Numbered from the stretch's first letter, positions 45,379-54,670 are shown. The stretch is DNA of 64,000 nucleotides from Bacteroidota bacterium (GCA_963169345.1 CAUJCT010000053.1:248001-312000); one strand, 5' to 3'. Notes: generated by a model from the letters alone, not told the origin. Made by a program: numbers and translations.

Positions 45379-45528
45379 TTAAAATAAGGTATAGATAAAC
45401 GGCGCTATTGCACTAGAACCACCAACCACCAGCAGTACACCCAAAAGCAGTAAAACCACTATTATAGGAATGAGCCAAAACTTTTTTCTTTGTTTCATGA
45501 ACTGCCATAAGTCCTTTAAAAACTCCAT
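45379..45528 (-). CDS. DUF5989 family mini-protein, 49 residues
   Basis: A small frame from ATG at 45528: MEFLKDLWQFMKQRKKFW followed by a hydrophobic segment (LIPIIVVLLLLGVLLVV) and GGSSAIAPFIYTLF. The W-x-F-x-K-x-R-K-K-x-W start, single membrane helix and G-S-[SA]-x-A-P-F-I-Y end are the hallmarks of DUF5989, a tiny protein usually lying between a carbamoyltransferase and SxtJ. It lies four bases after the SGNH hydrolase stop and five before the SxtJ start, so all are one transcript. Easily missed because of its size. Confidence 0.8.
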   Translation of the reverse strand: MEFLKDLWQFMKQRKKFWLIPIIVVLLLLGVLLVVGGSSAIAPFIYTLF

Positions 45529-45532
45529 TGTA

Positions 45533-46564
45533 TTATTTATTTTGTTTTAAAGCCGCTTGAACTTCAGGTAAAAGGATAGCGGCAATTGTCCTTGCACCTT
45601 TGTTTGTAAAATGTATTTGATCGTAATATAATGTAACATCTTTTGGCATTTTTCTGCCAAGATCTATTACAGGAATCTTGTTTTGGTTACAATATTCAAT
45701 CAGGGCATCATTATACCTCTCCATTACTTTCCATGAATTACTTGCAGTATCATCAAATTTAGGTTGCGTAATGAATATTGGTCGAATACCTGAAGATGTA
45801 CATTGTTTATTTAATTTGTCTATTCTGCTGATATATTCAGGTATCATTTTATCCAGTTGAGCATTTAAATTTTTTCTGTAAGTTGAGTCCGGATTGTTTA
45901 AATCATTGTTTTTATATTCATAAGGGTCGTGACCATGAGCAACATTTGCTTTTTGAGATTTCATGGCTTCCATCAGGTTGGCTATAAGCGTAAAAAGCTC
46001 CGATTTCTTAAGTAATTTTCTAAAAAATGATTCATTTCTATTGATTAAAAAACCATCTTCATTTTGAAAAGATGACTTCACTAAATCATTAATACCAACC
46101 AGAAACAATGCATAATCAGGCTTCAGTTTTACAATATAGTCGCGCATTAATATATTATGACCATAAGTTGAACAACCATCCAAACCGGCATTATTCAACC
46201 ATATTTGTTTGTCATTTTGTTTTAATAAACTAAACAGTTGAGCCGACCAGGTTGAATCATCAGATAGAAGCGAACATTCGGTTGTACTGCCTCCGATTGC
46301 AATAATTGTCAAAGTTTTTTTCCAATCCTTAGGTGGTTCAGGGCCTCTAAATCCTAATGAGTTGGTTGAGTATTTAACTTCCTTATCTAAACCACTAATT
46401 TCCGGTTCAATAACAACTGTTCTTTTGTAATTACTTTTAAGGATAATCTCATTTCCTCTAACTCTTGATTGAAATGGGTTATATATTCTAAGCACTATTT
46501 CGCATAGCACAAGAGAAACAACAATACCGATAAAAATGGTTAATATTTTCTTAAACCAAACCAT
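45533..46564 (-). CDS. SGNH/GDSL hydrolase family membrane-anchored protein
   Basis: A 343-residue protein starting at ATG 46564, one base after the carbamoyltransferase stop; an upstream in-frame ATG would read through that gene. An N-terminal membrane anchor (WFKKILTIFIGIVVSLVLCEIVLRIY) precedes an SGNH esterase domain. Its blocks are block I AIGGSTTECSLL, block II NAGLDGCSTYGHN, block III LVGINDL and block V DQIHFTNKGA with the D-x-x-H pair. It could remove or add acyl groups on the polysaccharide. It belongs to the carbamoyltransferase/DUF5989/SxtJ cassette. Confidence 0.85.
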   Translation of the reverse strand: MVWFKKILTIFIGIVVSLVLCEIVLRIYNPFQSRVRGNEIILKSNYKRTVVIEPEISGLDKEVKYSTNSLGFRGPEPPKDWKKTLTIIAIGGSTTECSLLSDDSTWSAQLFSLLKQNDKQIWLNNAGLDGCSTYGHNILMRDYIVKLKPDYALFLVGINDLVKSSFQNEDGFLINRNESFFRKLLKKSELFTLIANLMEAMKSQKANVAHGHDPYEYKNNDLNNPDSTYRKNLNAQLDKMIPEYISRIDKLNKQCTSSGIRPIFITQPKFDDTASNSWKVMERYNDALIEYCNQNKIPVIDLGRKMPKDVTLYYDQIHFTNKGARTIAAILLPEVQAALKQNK

Positions 46565-46565
46565 A

Positions 46566-48440
46566 TTAGTCCTTTTTAAATTTAACCATCCATTTCTCCT
46601 TGTTCTCCCAATCCAGTTGTTTGGTTTTTTCAAATACGAAATCATTAATAACCAAAACATCCATATCGGTACTCATGAAGCATCTGAAAGCATCTGCAGG
46701 TGTACAAACAATTGGTTCACCTCTTACGTTAAAGCTTGTGTTGACTACCAAGCCATAACCAGTTTGCTTTTTAAATTCGTTTATTAAATTCCAGTATCGC
46801 GGATTAGTCGATTTATGGACCGTTTGAATACGTGCTGAGAAGTCTAAGTGAGTGACAGATTGGATATCGCTTCTTTGAGTATATAATTTCGACCAGAGAT
46901 CCATATCCTGAAAATTATCCGGCAAAACAGTACGTCTGCTTTCTTTTACCGGAGAAACTATGAGCATATAAGGCGAATCTGAATCCAGATTGAAGTAATC
47001 CTGAACATCCTCTGCCAAAACAGATGGAGCAAAAGGTCTGAATCCTTCTCTATATTTAATTTTCAAATTGAGTTTCTTTTGCATTTCCGGATTTCGGGCA
47101 TCACCTAAAATGCTTCTGTTTCCAAGTGCCCTTGGACCAAATTCCATACGACCCTGAAACCAGCCAACAACCCCACCCTCAGCAAGTTTAGAAGCCACAA
47201 AGGTATTCATAGCTGCGTTATCGGAATATTTGGTGTAAACAGCTTTCATCAATTTACAAGTCTGTTCTATTTCTTTATCCGAATAATCAGGACCAAGATA
47301 TGAGCCAGACATTGTATCGAAATGACTATCCTGGGTGTTATAGACTCTCTCTTCATCAAAATACATAGCTGATGCCGCAAGAGCAGCTCCTAAAGCACCA
47401 CCGGCATCACCTGCAGCTGGTTGTATATAAATATCTTTGAATATTTTTTCTCTTAGCAGCTTTCCATTGGCTACACAATTTAAAGCCACACCACCAGCCA
47501 TACATAAATAATCGCTGCCTGTAAGCCTTTTTGCTTCCTTAGCCATCTTCAAAACAATTTCCTCAGTAACTTTCTGAATAGCTAAAGCTAAATTACAATG
47601 GTGCTGTTTAAGATCATTTTCATCCTCTCTTCTCGGAAATCCAAACAATTGCTCCCATTTATTATCATGCACCATTCTGAGTCCTGTTGCATAATTAAAG
47701 TATTTCTGATTCAACCAGATTGAACCATCTTCCTTTATATCCACAAGATACTTCTTGATGATATCCATGTTATCATTGGTTTGCCTGGCATCCGGGTCAC
47801 CATAAGGCGCCAATCCCATTAATTTATATTCACCTGAATTGACCGTAAAACCTAAAAAATAAGTGAATGCCGAATAGAGCAATCCAACAGAATGCGGAAA
47901 GTCAAGTTCTTTCAGCAATTTTATATTATTACCATCTCCAAAACCTATAGAAGCAGTGCTCCATTCACCAACACCATCAATAGTTAAAATTGCTGAAGAT
48001 TTGAATGGTGATACATAGAATGCACTTGCAGCATGTGATAAATGGTGTTCCGGAAACAGAATTTTTGTTTTCGACTTATCGATTTTGCCAATTTTCTTAA
48101 GATTGTCCAGTAAAAGTTTCTTTAAAAAAATTTTCTCATTGAGCCATACCGGTATAGCCTTTATAAAAGAAAGAAAACCTTTAGGAGCGAATGCATAATA
48201 GGTTTCCAACAGTCTTTCAAACTTTAGAAAAGGCTTATCATAAAAAACAACGGCATCCAACTCTTCCAATGTGATACCTGCCTCTTGAAGACAATATCTC
48301 ACAGCATTTTCCGGAAAATCCGGTGTGTGTTTATCTCTCGTAAATCTTTCTTCCTGAGCAGCAGCTATAACCACCCCACCAATTGTAATGGCAGCTGCTG
48401 AATCGTGATAGAAAGCTGAAATTCCTAATATTTTCTTCAT
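46566..48440 (-). CDS. carbamoyltransferase (NodU/TobZ/HypF family)
   Basis: A 624-residue O-carbamoyltransferase that moves a carbamoyl group from carbamoyl phosphate, through carbamoyl-AMP, to a hydroxyl of a sugar. The YrdC-less NodU-type layout is complete. It begins LGISAFYHDSAAAITIGG and has the metal-binding HHLSHAASAFY near 136-146. The second domain contains MAGGVALNCVANG and GPRALGNRSILGDAR near 430-444, and the C-terminal domain ends in VVNTSFNVRGEPIVCTP. It leads the cassette with SGNH, DUF5989 and SxtJ genes and likely carbamoylates the locus glycan. Confidence 0.95.
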   Translation of the reverse strand: MKKILGISAFYHDSAAAITIGGVVIAAAQEERFTRDKHTPDFPENAVRYCLQEAGITLEELDAVVFYDKPFLKFERLLETYYAFAPKGFLSFIKAIPVWLNEKIFLKKLLLDNLKKIGKIDKSKTKILFPEHHLSHAASAFYVSPFKSSAILTIDGVGEWSTASIGFGDGNNIKLLKELDFPHSVGLLYSAFTYFLGFTVNSGEYKLMGLAPYGDPDARQTNDNMDIIKKYLVDIKEDGSIWLNQKYFNYATGLRMVHDNKWEQLFGFPRREDENDLKQHHCNLALAIQKVTEEIVLKMAKEAKRLTGSDYLCMAGGVALNCVANGKLLREKIFKDIYIQPAAGDAGGALGAALAASAMYFDEERVYNTQDSHFDTMSGSYLGPDYSDKEIEQTCKLMKAVYTKYSDNAAMNTFVASKLAEGGVVGWFQGRMEFGPRALGNRSILGDARNPEMQKKLNLKIKYREGFRPFAPSVLAEDVQDYFNLDSDSPYMLIVSPVKESRRTVLPDNFQDMDLWSKLYTQRSDIQSVTHLDFSARIQTVHKSTNPRYWNLINEFKKQTGYGLVVNTSFNVRGEPIVCTPADAFRCFMSTDMDVLVINDFVFEKTKQLDWENKEKWMVKFKKD

Positions 48441-48544
48441 TCCTACTAATTAAGCCAAATTTGAAAATTATTTACTTGGCAGACGGTTCAAAAATAACCC
48501 AAGGTAATGATTTGCTATCCACAGCAAAAACAAGTCTGTCAATT

Positions 48545-49213
48545 TCATTTGACGATAAGCGATTCAAATACCCTGGCAAGCTCCGAAGTCTTGTTCCTGA
48601 AATCAAATTGTGCTATAAAATCTTTGTTGGCTTGCAATGATTCCAGTACATTTGGTTGGGTTACCAATTGATTCAATAATGCTGCAATTCTATCAGGGTT
48701 ATCAGGTTCAACGCATATTCCTAAGCCTGATTTCTCCAAAATAGATTTACAATCTGAATCTTCACATAGTCCTAATATTGGCTTTCCAGAATTCAGATAT
48801 TCGTAAAGTTTTCCAGGAATAAATAAAGTGCCCGACTCAGAAGAATTTGATTTTTCGAGTGGCAGAAATAGTAAATTTGACCTATTCAGTTTCGATAAAG
48901 ACTCTTCTTTTGGAAGATATCCACTAAATTCGAAATATTCAGAAACGCCATTAATCTGAGCTTGTTTTTTATTTATCGGATTGATATTTCCCCAAAAATG
49001 AAATTTAATTTTATCCGGACCGATTTGATACTTTGATTTTAGAATTGCCAAAGCCTTTATCAAATAATAAGCAGAACGGGTTGAGGCATCTACAGTGTCG
49101 TGTTTGTATGTCCAGAACCATTGAATCAACTTCTTAAAAAGAGTATTCTTTGGCTTGTTTTCGAAAGCATCTAAACTTCCGGAATAGGCTATTATCAAAG
49201 GTTTAGAATCCAT
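48545..49213 (-). CDS. C-terminal (donor) half of a split GT4 glycosyltransferase
   Basis: A 222-residue protein containing only the GT-B donor domain: it starts near LIIAYSGSLDAF, continues with IKFHFWGNI and FEFSGYLPKEESLSKL, and has the conserved SGTLFIPGKLYEYLNSGKPILGL and GLGICVEP. Its partner is the next gene upstream, which stops at ITVITNGF exactly where this domain should follow. The ATG at 49213 lies 11 bp before that stop. Together the two (440 residues) equal a normal GT4. They may function as two chains or be a broken gene; a short deletion plus frameshift is likely. Confidence 0.75.
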   Translation of the reverse strand: MDSKPLIIAYSGSLDAFENKPKNTLFKKLIQWFWTYKHDTVDASTRSAYYLIKALAILKSKYQIGPDKIKFHFWGNINPINKKQAQINGVSEYFEFSGYLPKEESLSKLNRSNLLFLPLEKSNSSESGTLFIPGKLYEYLNSGKPILGLCEDSDCKSILEKSGLGICVEPDNPDRIAALLNQLVTQPNVLESLQANKDFIAQFDFRNKTSELARVFESLIVK

Positions 49214-49859
49214 TTGTTATAACTGTAATTTTAGATTCATCTTTCAGACCTCGTTTCAAGTATAACTTCTTTACCTCAGGTGTATTAACTATCAGATGAT
49301 CACATTTTCCTATCCATTTTTTTTCTTTAAAGCGACTTAAATGCCAGTGTATACGGGAAGGATAAGACCAGGCATAAGCATCGGTATAAGGATCTCGTAA
49401 ATCGGCGACCCACTTTACATTTCTTTTCTTCTTGATGAGGTAACCGAGTTTTAAAGCTGAAAACGGACCCGAACTGGTATAAACAATTTCAATGTTATTG
49501 GCATCGATGAGTTCAATAGCTTTATTTATAGCTTTTGCAGGCCACATAGCAGAACGCTCCCAAAAATATGGGTAAAGAAAATACCAAAACAACCTATATA
49601 TCTTCAGTCTATGCAGAATATCAGATAATTTAAACGGAATGCCAGACTCTACTCTTTGAATAATGATATCATCAGGTAGTTTTGACAACAAACTTCTGTC
49701 AATAGTTGATTTAGACTTTTCTATATCTTCCTCTTTTATCGTTAATACCATTGGGTCAAATCCAAATTCACGAAGATGAGAAACAAATCGCAAACTTCTG
49801 TGAACCCCCGGACCACCCATTGGTGGAAACTGATATGCTATAAAAAGTACTTTCTTCAA
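49203..49859 (-). CDS. N-terminal (acceptor) half of a split GT4 glycosyltransferase
   Basis: A 218-residue protein with the acceptor domain only. It starts VLFIAYQFPPMGGPGVHRSLRFV (the typical FPP-x-GG-x-G loop), continues through WPAKAINKAIELI, VYTSSGPFSALKLGYL and WVADLRDPYTDAY, and ends at the linker KITVITNGF, after which GT4 proteins normally go directly to the donor domain. The start overlaps the deacetylase-like gene by four bases. See the following gene for the missing half. Confidence 0.8.
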   Translation of the reverse strand: MKKVLFIAYQFPPMGGPGVHRSLRFVSHLREFGFDPMVLTIKEEDIEKSKSTIDRSLLSKLPDDIIIQRVESGIPFKLSDILHRLKIYRLFWYFLYPYFWERSAMWPAKAINKAIELIDANNIEIVYTSSGPFSALKLGYLIKKKRNVKWVADLRDPYTDAYAWSYPSRIHWHLSRFKEKKWIGKCDHLIVNTPEVKKLYLKRGLKDESKITVITNGF

Positions 49860-50869
49860 CTGATGTCTTTGTATCCAATAATACTGAAACTTTTCTTGCT
49901 TTTAATCCACTTAATATAGGCTTCAAATAAATAAAAAGATTCTTTCTGAAAGCTCTTAGGATGCGAAAGGATGCATAATAATTGCTTACCCTGTTTTATA
50001 GCTTCCTTAGTGAAATGTTTCATGATTATAATATCTGCTTTACCAGATCCATCAAATGTAATACTTGTCGGAAAATTGGATTCAACAATACCATGATCGA
50101 AAGTACCACCTAGATATTGCTTGCGTTTAGGCGCCAGGAAGTGAAACAATCTATATCTGACACTGGCTACAATACGATGTAAAACGTCAATTTTATTGCT
50201 GTCAATTGTTAAAATCGGTATTTCTGTCATTTCACTTTTTATGCCAGATGATAGCTTAAAAAAACCACTATCCTGATCAAACTTCCAGATTTCCTTATTA
50301 ATGGATTTTGAGTGGTCAATTGAAATATAACGGCCTTTCATTTTCATTCCAGGCATTACAGAAGAATCGTATTTAAACCCATTATCCATTAAAGTCTGTA
50401 TAAAATCGGTTTGATGGGAATTGATTGCCAGACCACCAGCTCTGAAAGCATTTGACTTATAATTCGTCAATTCTATGAAAAATTTGTAAATCTCAGTGAA
50501 ATCTTCTTTAGCTTTTTCAATCCCGTACTTCTCAACCATATCTGAGAAAGCGTATTCTGTCTGGTCAAATTTCCATGTGTTTTCATGTTTGTTATAAACG
50601 GCATTCACCCAATGAGGATGGTAATGATATTGCAATTCATGTCCATCCGCTTTCATCCTTAAAATCTGATTGGAAATTAAGTTAAAAGGTTCATCCTGCC
50701 CTGTAGATTTGAGTCTGACAAGATAGGCAATATCTATGAAAAAAACCAAACGCACACCGTTGACTGATGCGATTTCCAGAATCTGTTCGGTATTTCTAAG
50801 TAGTGCTTCATAGTTATTTTTGCCGTCGAAATATATTTCGTAATCGAACGACAATATTACCCTTTTCAT
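49856..50869 (-). CDS. polysaccharide deacetylase-like (NodB homology) protein
   Basis: A 337-residue protein of the NodB/polysaccharide-deacetylase superfamily. It has SFDYEIYF (catalytic Asp at D9), the metal-site region HELQYHYHPHW at 77-87 and FRAGG at 142-146. No signal peptide, so it is likely cytoplasmic and may act on a nucleotide- or lipid-linked sugar before export. The start overlaps the methyltransferase gene by four bases. The NodB fold also includes non-deacetylases, so activity is not certain. Confidence 0.8.
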   Translation of the reverse strand: MKRVILSFDYEIYFDGKNNYEALLRNTEQILEIASVNGVRLVFFIDIAYLVRLKSTGQDEPFNLISNQILRMKADGHELQYHYHPHWVNAVYNKHENTWKFDQTEYAFSDMVEKYGIEKAKEDFTEIYKFFIELTNYKSNAFRAGGLAINSHQTDFIQTLMDNGFKYDSSVMPGMKMKGRYISIDHSKSINKEIWKFDQDSGFFKLSSGIKSEMTEIPILTIDSNKIDVLHRIVASVRYRLFHFLAPKRKQYLGGTFDHGIVESNFPTSITFDGSGKADIIIMKHFTKEAIKQGKQLLCILSHPKSFQKESFYLFEAYIKWIKSKKSFSIIGYKDIS

Positions 50870-51549
50870 ACCCTTTCAAATGTGAGAATTCTATATTGAT
50901 TGACTCCAAAGAAATAGAATCTTTCGAGCGCAAAGAAAATAAAATTCTTCACATTCAGCGGTAATTTTAAAAAAATTATCCATTGATTTAATTTATGGAA
51001 TGGGAGACGTGTTATACCTTTGTTATCTAATAATCTGTAATTATGTGACTTAAACAATTCAATTGTTTCATTTACCTTCATGATACTGGGATTCTGAAAA
51101 TCTGGATTTTTCTTTGTAAAAAATTTGAAATTGCTTTTTTCAATGTCCGGAATCACACAGATAATGTACTTATAGTAAGTTCTATTTGTGTCTATCAACT
51201 TCTCTTTTTCAGGAAGACAGTAAAGAGAGTTGATTAATAACCAAACGTTATCATTGCCTCTAATTTCGGTATTAAAAATATCCGATTTTCTGGATACAAC
51301 ACCATTATCTCTTAAATATGGTGAATTTAAAAGCTGTTCATCCAGATCGAAAGCCCATACTTCTCTTGAGGAAAATGCTTTCTTAACGAACCAGGCTATA
51401 ATACCATTCCCACATGGAGCATCCACAATCAATGAATTTTCACTTAAGGGAAGGGAATGAATAATTTTTACGGCATTTTCAGCCCAAATATTTTGCGGGT
51501 ATTTATGCTTATATAGTTGATTGGGCAGCATGTTGATCCAGAATTTCAA
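50866..51549 (-). CDS. class I SAM-dependent methyltransferase
   Basis: A 227-residue protein. The Rossmann motif I VDAPCGNGIIAWF (42-54), the motif II acidic EVWAFDLDEQLL and a later LLINSLYCLPEKEKL fit class I methyltransferases. The start (ATG 51549) overlaps the duplicated transferase gene by 41 bp; the internal ATG at 51531 is an alternative. It may methylate a sugar of the glycan, which is inference from position. Confidence 0.75.
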   Translation of the reverse strand: MKFWINMLPNQLYKHKYPQNIWAENAVKIIHSLPLSENSLIVDAPCGNGIIAWFVKKAFSSREVWAFDLDEQLLNSPYLRDNGVVSRKSDIFNTEIRGNDNVWLLINSLYCLPEKEKLIDTNRTYYKYIICVIPDIEKSNFKFFTKKNPDFQNPSIMKVNETIELFKSHNYRLLDNKGITRLPFHKLNQWIIFLKLPLNVKNFIFFALERFYFFGVNQYRILTFERV

Positions 51550-54500
51550 TTATTTTATTGGAAACAGTTTTAACATTGGAAGATCGTACATTACGCTTGG
51601 CATTTAATAAACCTTTCATTTTGTCCGTTAATTCTTCCAGCGTTTTTACATGGAAAATTAAGTCATTGTCGACACAATATACAAGTGAGTCATCGCGCCT
51701 TTCATAGGTTATACAGGGCACTCCCATCCATTTAGAATCCAATGCTACAGTTGAACCAAATACTATGGATAAATCTGAAACATATAGTTGATCATGCAGA
51801 GTATCTTTGACTTCATGCTTCCCATATTCTATAAAAAGAAAATTATCCAAAGGTTCTTCAGGTAAAATATAATCCTCCTTTTTTTCTGAAGGATGTGGAC
51901 GTAATAATAAAAAGTAACTTTTATCATTACGAATCAAATCAAAGAAATATTCCAGAGTTTGCATCTTTACAAATCGGCGGCCCCTGACTGAAAAAAGTGA
52001 AATAACTTTTTTACCCTTTAATTGTTCTAAATCAATATTAAGTGAATTTTGATATTGGTAATTCCTCACCATATCTTCCATCAAATGACCACTTACTATT
52101 AATTTTTCTTCGCTTAAATGGTTCTTTTCCATTAATAGCTTTTTCATTTGTTCATCCCAAATAAACCACTTGTCAAAATTGACAAAGGCATCCTGAGATT
52201 CCCCCGACTTTATACCATTCATGCTATTGAAAACCTCGACACCGTTTGTTTTCATCACTTCGGAAAGTACAGCACCATAAATTCCATTCTCTCCTTCATT
52301 AATTAAAAGCAGGGATGGATTGTATTTCAATATTGAATTGGCCGTTTGCAAACTTTCACAAATTTCATCCCAATGGATTAAGATAATATTAAATGCAAAC
52401 CAATCTTCAATTGTAAAGTTTAAAAAGTTCACAGATGGGACTCTGTAGGTATTTGCAGAACTATCTAAATAACGACAATTTTTTAAGTTAAAGCTATCAA
52501 GAATATCTTTATTAACTTTACTATCAACCAAAATCAAATAATCAAGCCTGTCTTTTATGTCTATTAAAAAATTCTGATACAAGCCCAATTGAAAATCACT
52601 TTTTAAATGAACAACTTTTAATGCTGTCTTTTCAACAGAGGTAACAGTTTTTGGCTGATTACTTCTTGATCTTGTTTTCACATAACGCAAAAGTGTGGAC
52701 ACTCTGCTGGCTTTGTGCATTGGATCAATGCTATAAATCCTTCTGTCTTTATATTCTTCCTTATAGGCATACCACAAAAAACCTGTTTTATAATTTGACC
52801 AAAACATCGCTTTTTGAATAGCTAATGTGATATCTACTCCATTGATATTGAATAATTGCGGCGACTTGCGTTTAAAATTTTCAATGACTCTCTCATTTTC
52901 CTTCCAGGTCATCCACGTGCTCTGAACTCTATTTTGCGTACAATTATAGAATTCATCGGCGTTCTCTTCCTCATATAAAAAATCAATTTCATTAAATAAA
53001 AATCGTTTTACGCCCTTTTTCAGGGCTTCTTCGTAATCTACTTTTCGTAGTAAGTTTCTTGCTAAAATCATTTCGTTTAAATCAGTTTTTTTCTTTTTTA
53101 TTTCCAATACCGTTTGGATAACGATGTCTGAAATTCTTTTTGAAACAGATAGTTTACCTTCTGTGTTATCTTCAATTGCTTTATGTTTTAATTGCTTAAT
53201 GTAAGTTTTTAAAACATCTATTTCACGGACATGCTGAACATTTAGACCATCTGCAGCTACCAATGGTTGCATACGATATTCAAATGTTATACACGGTGTT
53301 TTAAACCATGAACTCTCTAAAGCAACTGTTGAACCAAAAACAACACTTAAATCCGATAAAATTAGTATATCGTAAAGTGCATCTTTATTATTCTTAAGCT
53401 TATCGGGAACTATAAATAGTTTATTGGGTATTGAAGACTTAAACATAAAATCTTCACTTTTCTCCAGAGGATGAGGTTTAAGTATTATATAAATATCATT
53501 TTCCTGGTTTAAAACAGTTTCCAGAAGCTGTTTCAAATCAGACTTCTCTTTTCTGTTGCCTCTCACTGAAATCACAGAAATGATTTTCTTACCTTTCAAC
53601 TCTTCCAGATTTATCCCTAAGGTATTAGAAAACTGATATTTCATTTTAAAGTCTTCTGCCAAATGGCCTACTACCTCAAACATTGATTCAGGTAAACCAC
53701 ATTTGTCAATAAACAATTGTTTCATAGTTTCATCCCATACCAGCCATTTGTCAAAATTTACATCTTTGTCCTGAGCTTCACCAGCTTTAATACCATTCAT
53801 AGTATTATAGATCTGAACATCATCTCCCAACACTGGTTTTAATAAATTTCTTAATGGTCTGTTTTCCCCTTCATTGATTATTAATTGAGAAATACCAGTT
53901 TGCTTAATGACTTGATAGCGTGCAATTTCATCGGATATATTGAACCATTCACTCTGTAAAACGTTACAAACATGTAACTCGTCCCTATCTCTAAAAAAAG
54001 GATTTATCCAAAAGGGTATCTTTTTGACTGTAAAGTTTTTAAGATTTATATGTCCGACCTTAAATTGATTTAATAAATCCGGTTTAAGATTGCCATAATG
54101 AAAAACAATCAGAGATTGACTTTCCAAATGTTTAATTAAGTCGTAATACAACTCCATCTCGAAAGTATCATTCACTAATATTCCAATTTTTCCTTTAGGA
54201 ATTGAAACTTTACCTGAGCCTGAACTGCTGGAAATGGATTTATAAAGATTCTTAAAGTACTGGAGTAAAAACTTGACTATGCCCTTATATTTTGGATTTA
54301 ATGAGAACGAGGAAAAATCATCAATCTGGCAATTGTTAAACAATGTTTTTAGACATTTCTTAACACTACCTGTCTTATAATTGGTCCAGTATACCAATTT
54401 CGATACAGCGGGGAGAATATTAATATCTGCACATTGAAATATATTGGAATGAAAAGTGATAAGTCTATTTACCACACTTGTATTGTGCTTATATGTCTCC

Positions 54501-54670
54501 CAGGTGCCTTCAATTCTGAAACTATCAGATAAAACAATTTTAAGGTCAGGGGGCAATGATTGTTTAGCAGATAATTCATTGCAAACGAGAATGTCATACG
54601 AATTTTTATTTAACAAATAATAATCCTCCGAAGTAAAGACTTCTTTAGCTATGACTTTTTCAAATTTCAA
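51509..54670 (-). CDS. tandem-duplicated GT-B-like transferase (two ~525-residue copies)
   Basis: A 1053-residue protein made of two copies offset by about 525 residues. Matching pairs are WTNYKTG (95) and WSNYKTG (624); INEGEN (265 and 790); NTMNGIKAGEAQ (289) and NSMNGIKSGESQ (815); NFDKWLVWDE (305) and NFDKWFIWDE (831); VVGHLAED (333) and VSGHLMED (859); SVRGNR and SVRGRR; KPHPLEKSED (398) and RPHPSEKKED (924); SDLSVVFGSTVAL (439) and SDLSIVFGSTVAL (965). The second half of each copy resembles GT-B donor domains of the CDP-glycerol/polysialyltransferase/KpsS kind. No signal or membrane segments. Its place between a CMP-sugar synthetase and sugar-modifying enzymes suggests a bifunctional nonulosonic-acid transferase, which is inference; exact family unrecognised. 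Confidence 0.6.
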   Translation of the reverse strand: MKFEKVIAKEVFTSEDYYLLNKNSYDILVCNELSAKQSLPPDLKIVLSDSFRIEGTWETYKHNTSVVNRLITFHSNIFQCADINILPAVSKLVYWTNYKTGSVKKCLKTLFNNCQIDDFSSFSLNPKYKGIVKFLLQYFKNLYKSISSSSGSGKVSIPKGKIGILVNDTFEMELYYDLIKHLESQSLIVFHYGNLKPDLLNQFKVGHINLKNFTVKKIPFWINPFFRDRDELHVCNVLQSEWFNISDEIARYQVIKQTGISQLIINEGENRPLRNLLKPVLGDDVQIYNTMNGIKAGEAQDKDVNFDKWLVWDETMKQLFIDKCGLPESMFEVVGHLAEDFKMKYQFSNTLGINLEELKGKKIISVISVRGNRKEKSDLKQLLETVLNQENDIYIILKPHPLEKSEDFMFKSSIPNKLFIVPDKLKNNKDALYDILILSDLSVVFGSTVALESSWFKTPCITFEYRMQPLVAADGLNVQHVREIDVLKTYIKQLKHKAIEDNTEGKLSVSKRISDIVIQTVLEIKKKKTDLNEMILARNLLRKVDYEEALKKGVKRFLFNEIDFLYEEENADEFYNCTQNRVQSTWMTWKENERVIENFKRKSPQLFNINGVDITLAIQKAMFWSNYKTGFLWYAYKEEYKDRRIYSIDPMHKASRVSTLLRYVKTRSRSNQPKTVTSVEKTALKVVHLKSDFQLGLYQNFLIDIKDRLDYLILVDSKVNKDILDSFNLKNCRYLDSSANTYRVPSVNFLNFTIEDWFAFNIILIHWDEICESLQTANSILKYNPSLLLINEGENGIYGAVLSEVMKTNGVEVFNSMNGIKSGESQDAFVNFDKWFIWDEQMKKLLMEKNHLSEEKLIVSGHLMEDMVRNYQYQNSLNIDLEQLKGKKVISLFSVRGRRFVKMQTLEYFFDLIRNDKSYFLLLRPHPSEKKEDYILPEEPLDNFLFIEYGKHEVKDTLHDQLYVSDLSIVFGSTVALDSKWMGVPCITYERRDDSLVYCVDNDLIFHVKTLEELTDKMKGLLNAKRNVRSSNVKTVSNKIIEILDQHAAQSTI

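Noticed and set aside
46565..46660. Longer start for the SGNH hydrolase gene
   Set aside because: The extra 32 residues are an out-of-frame reading of the carbamoyltransferase end; the ATG at 46564 gives a proper membrane anchor.
48463..48544. A 26-codon minus-strand frame (starts MKLTDLFLLW) just after the split GT4 gene
   Set aside because: Short, no ribosome-binding or family support; probably chance in an AT-rich gap.
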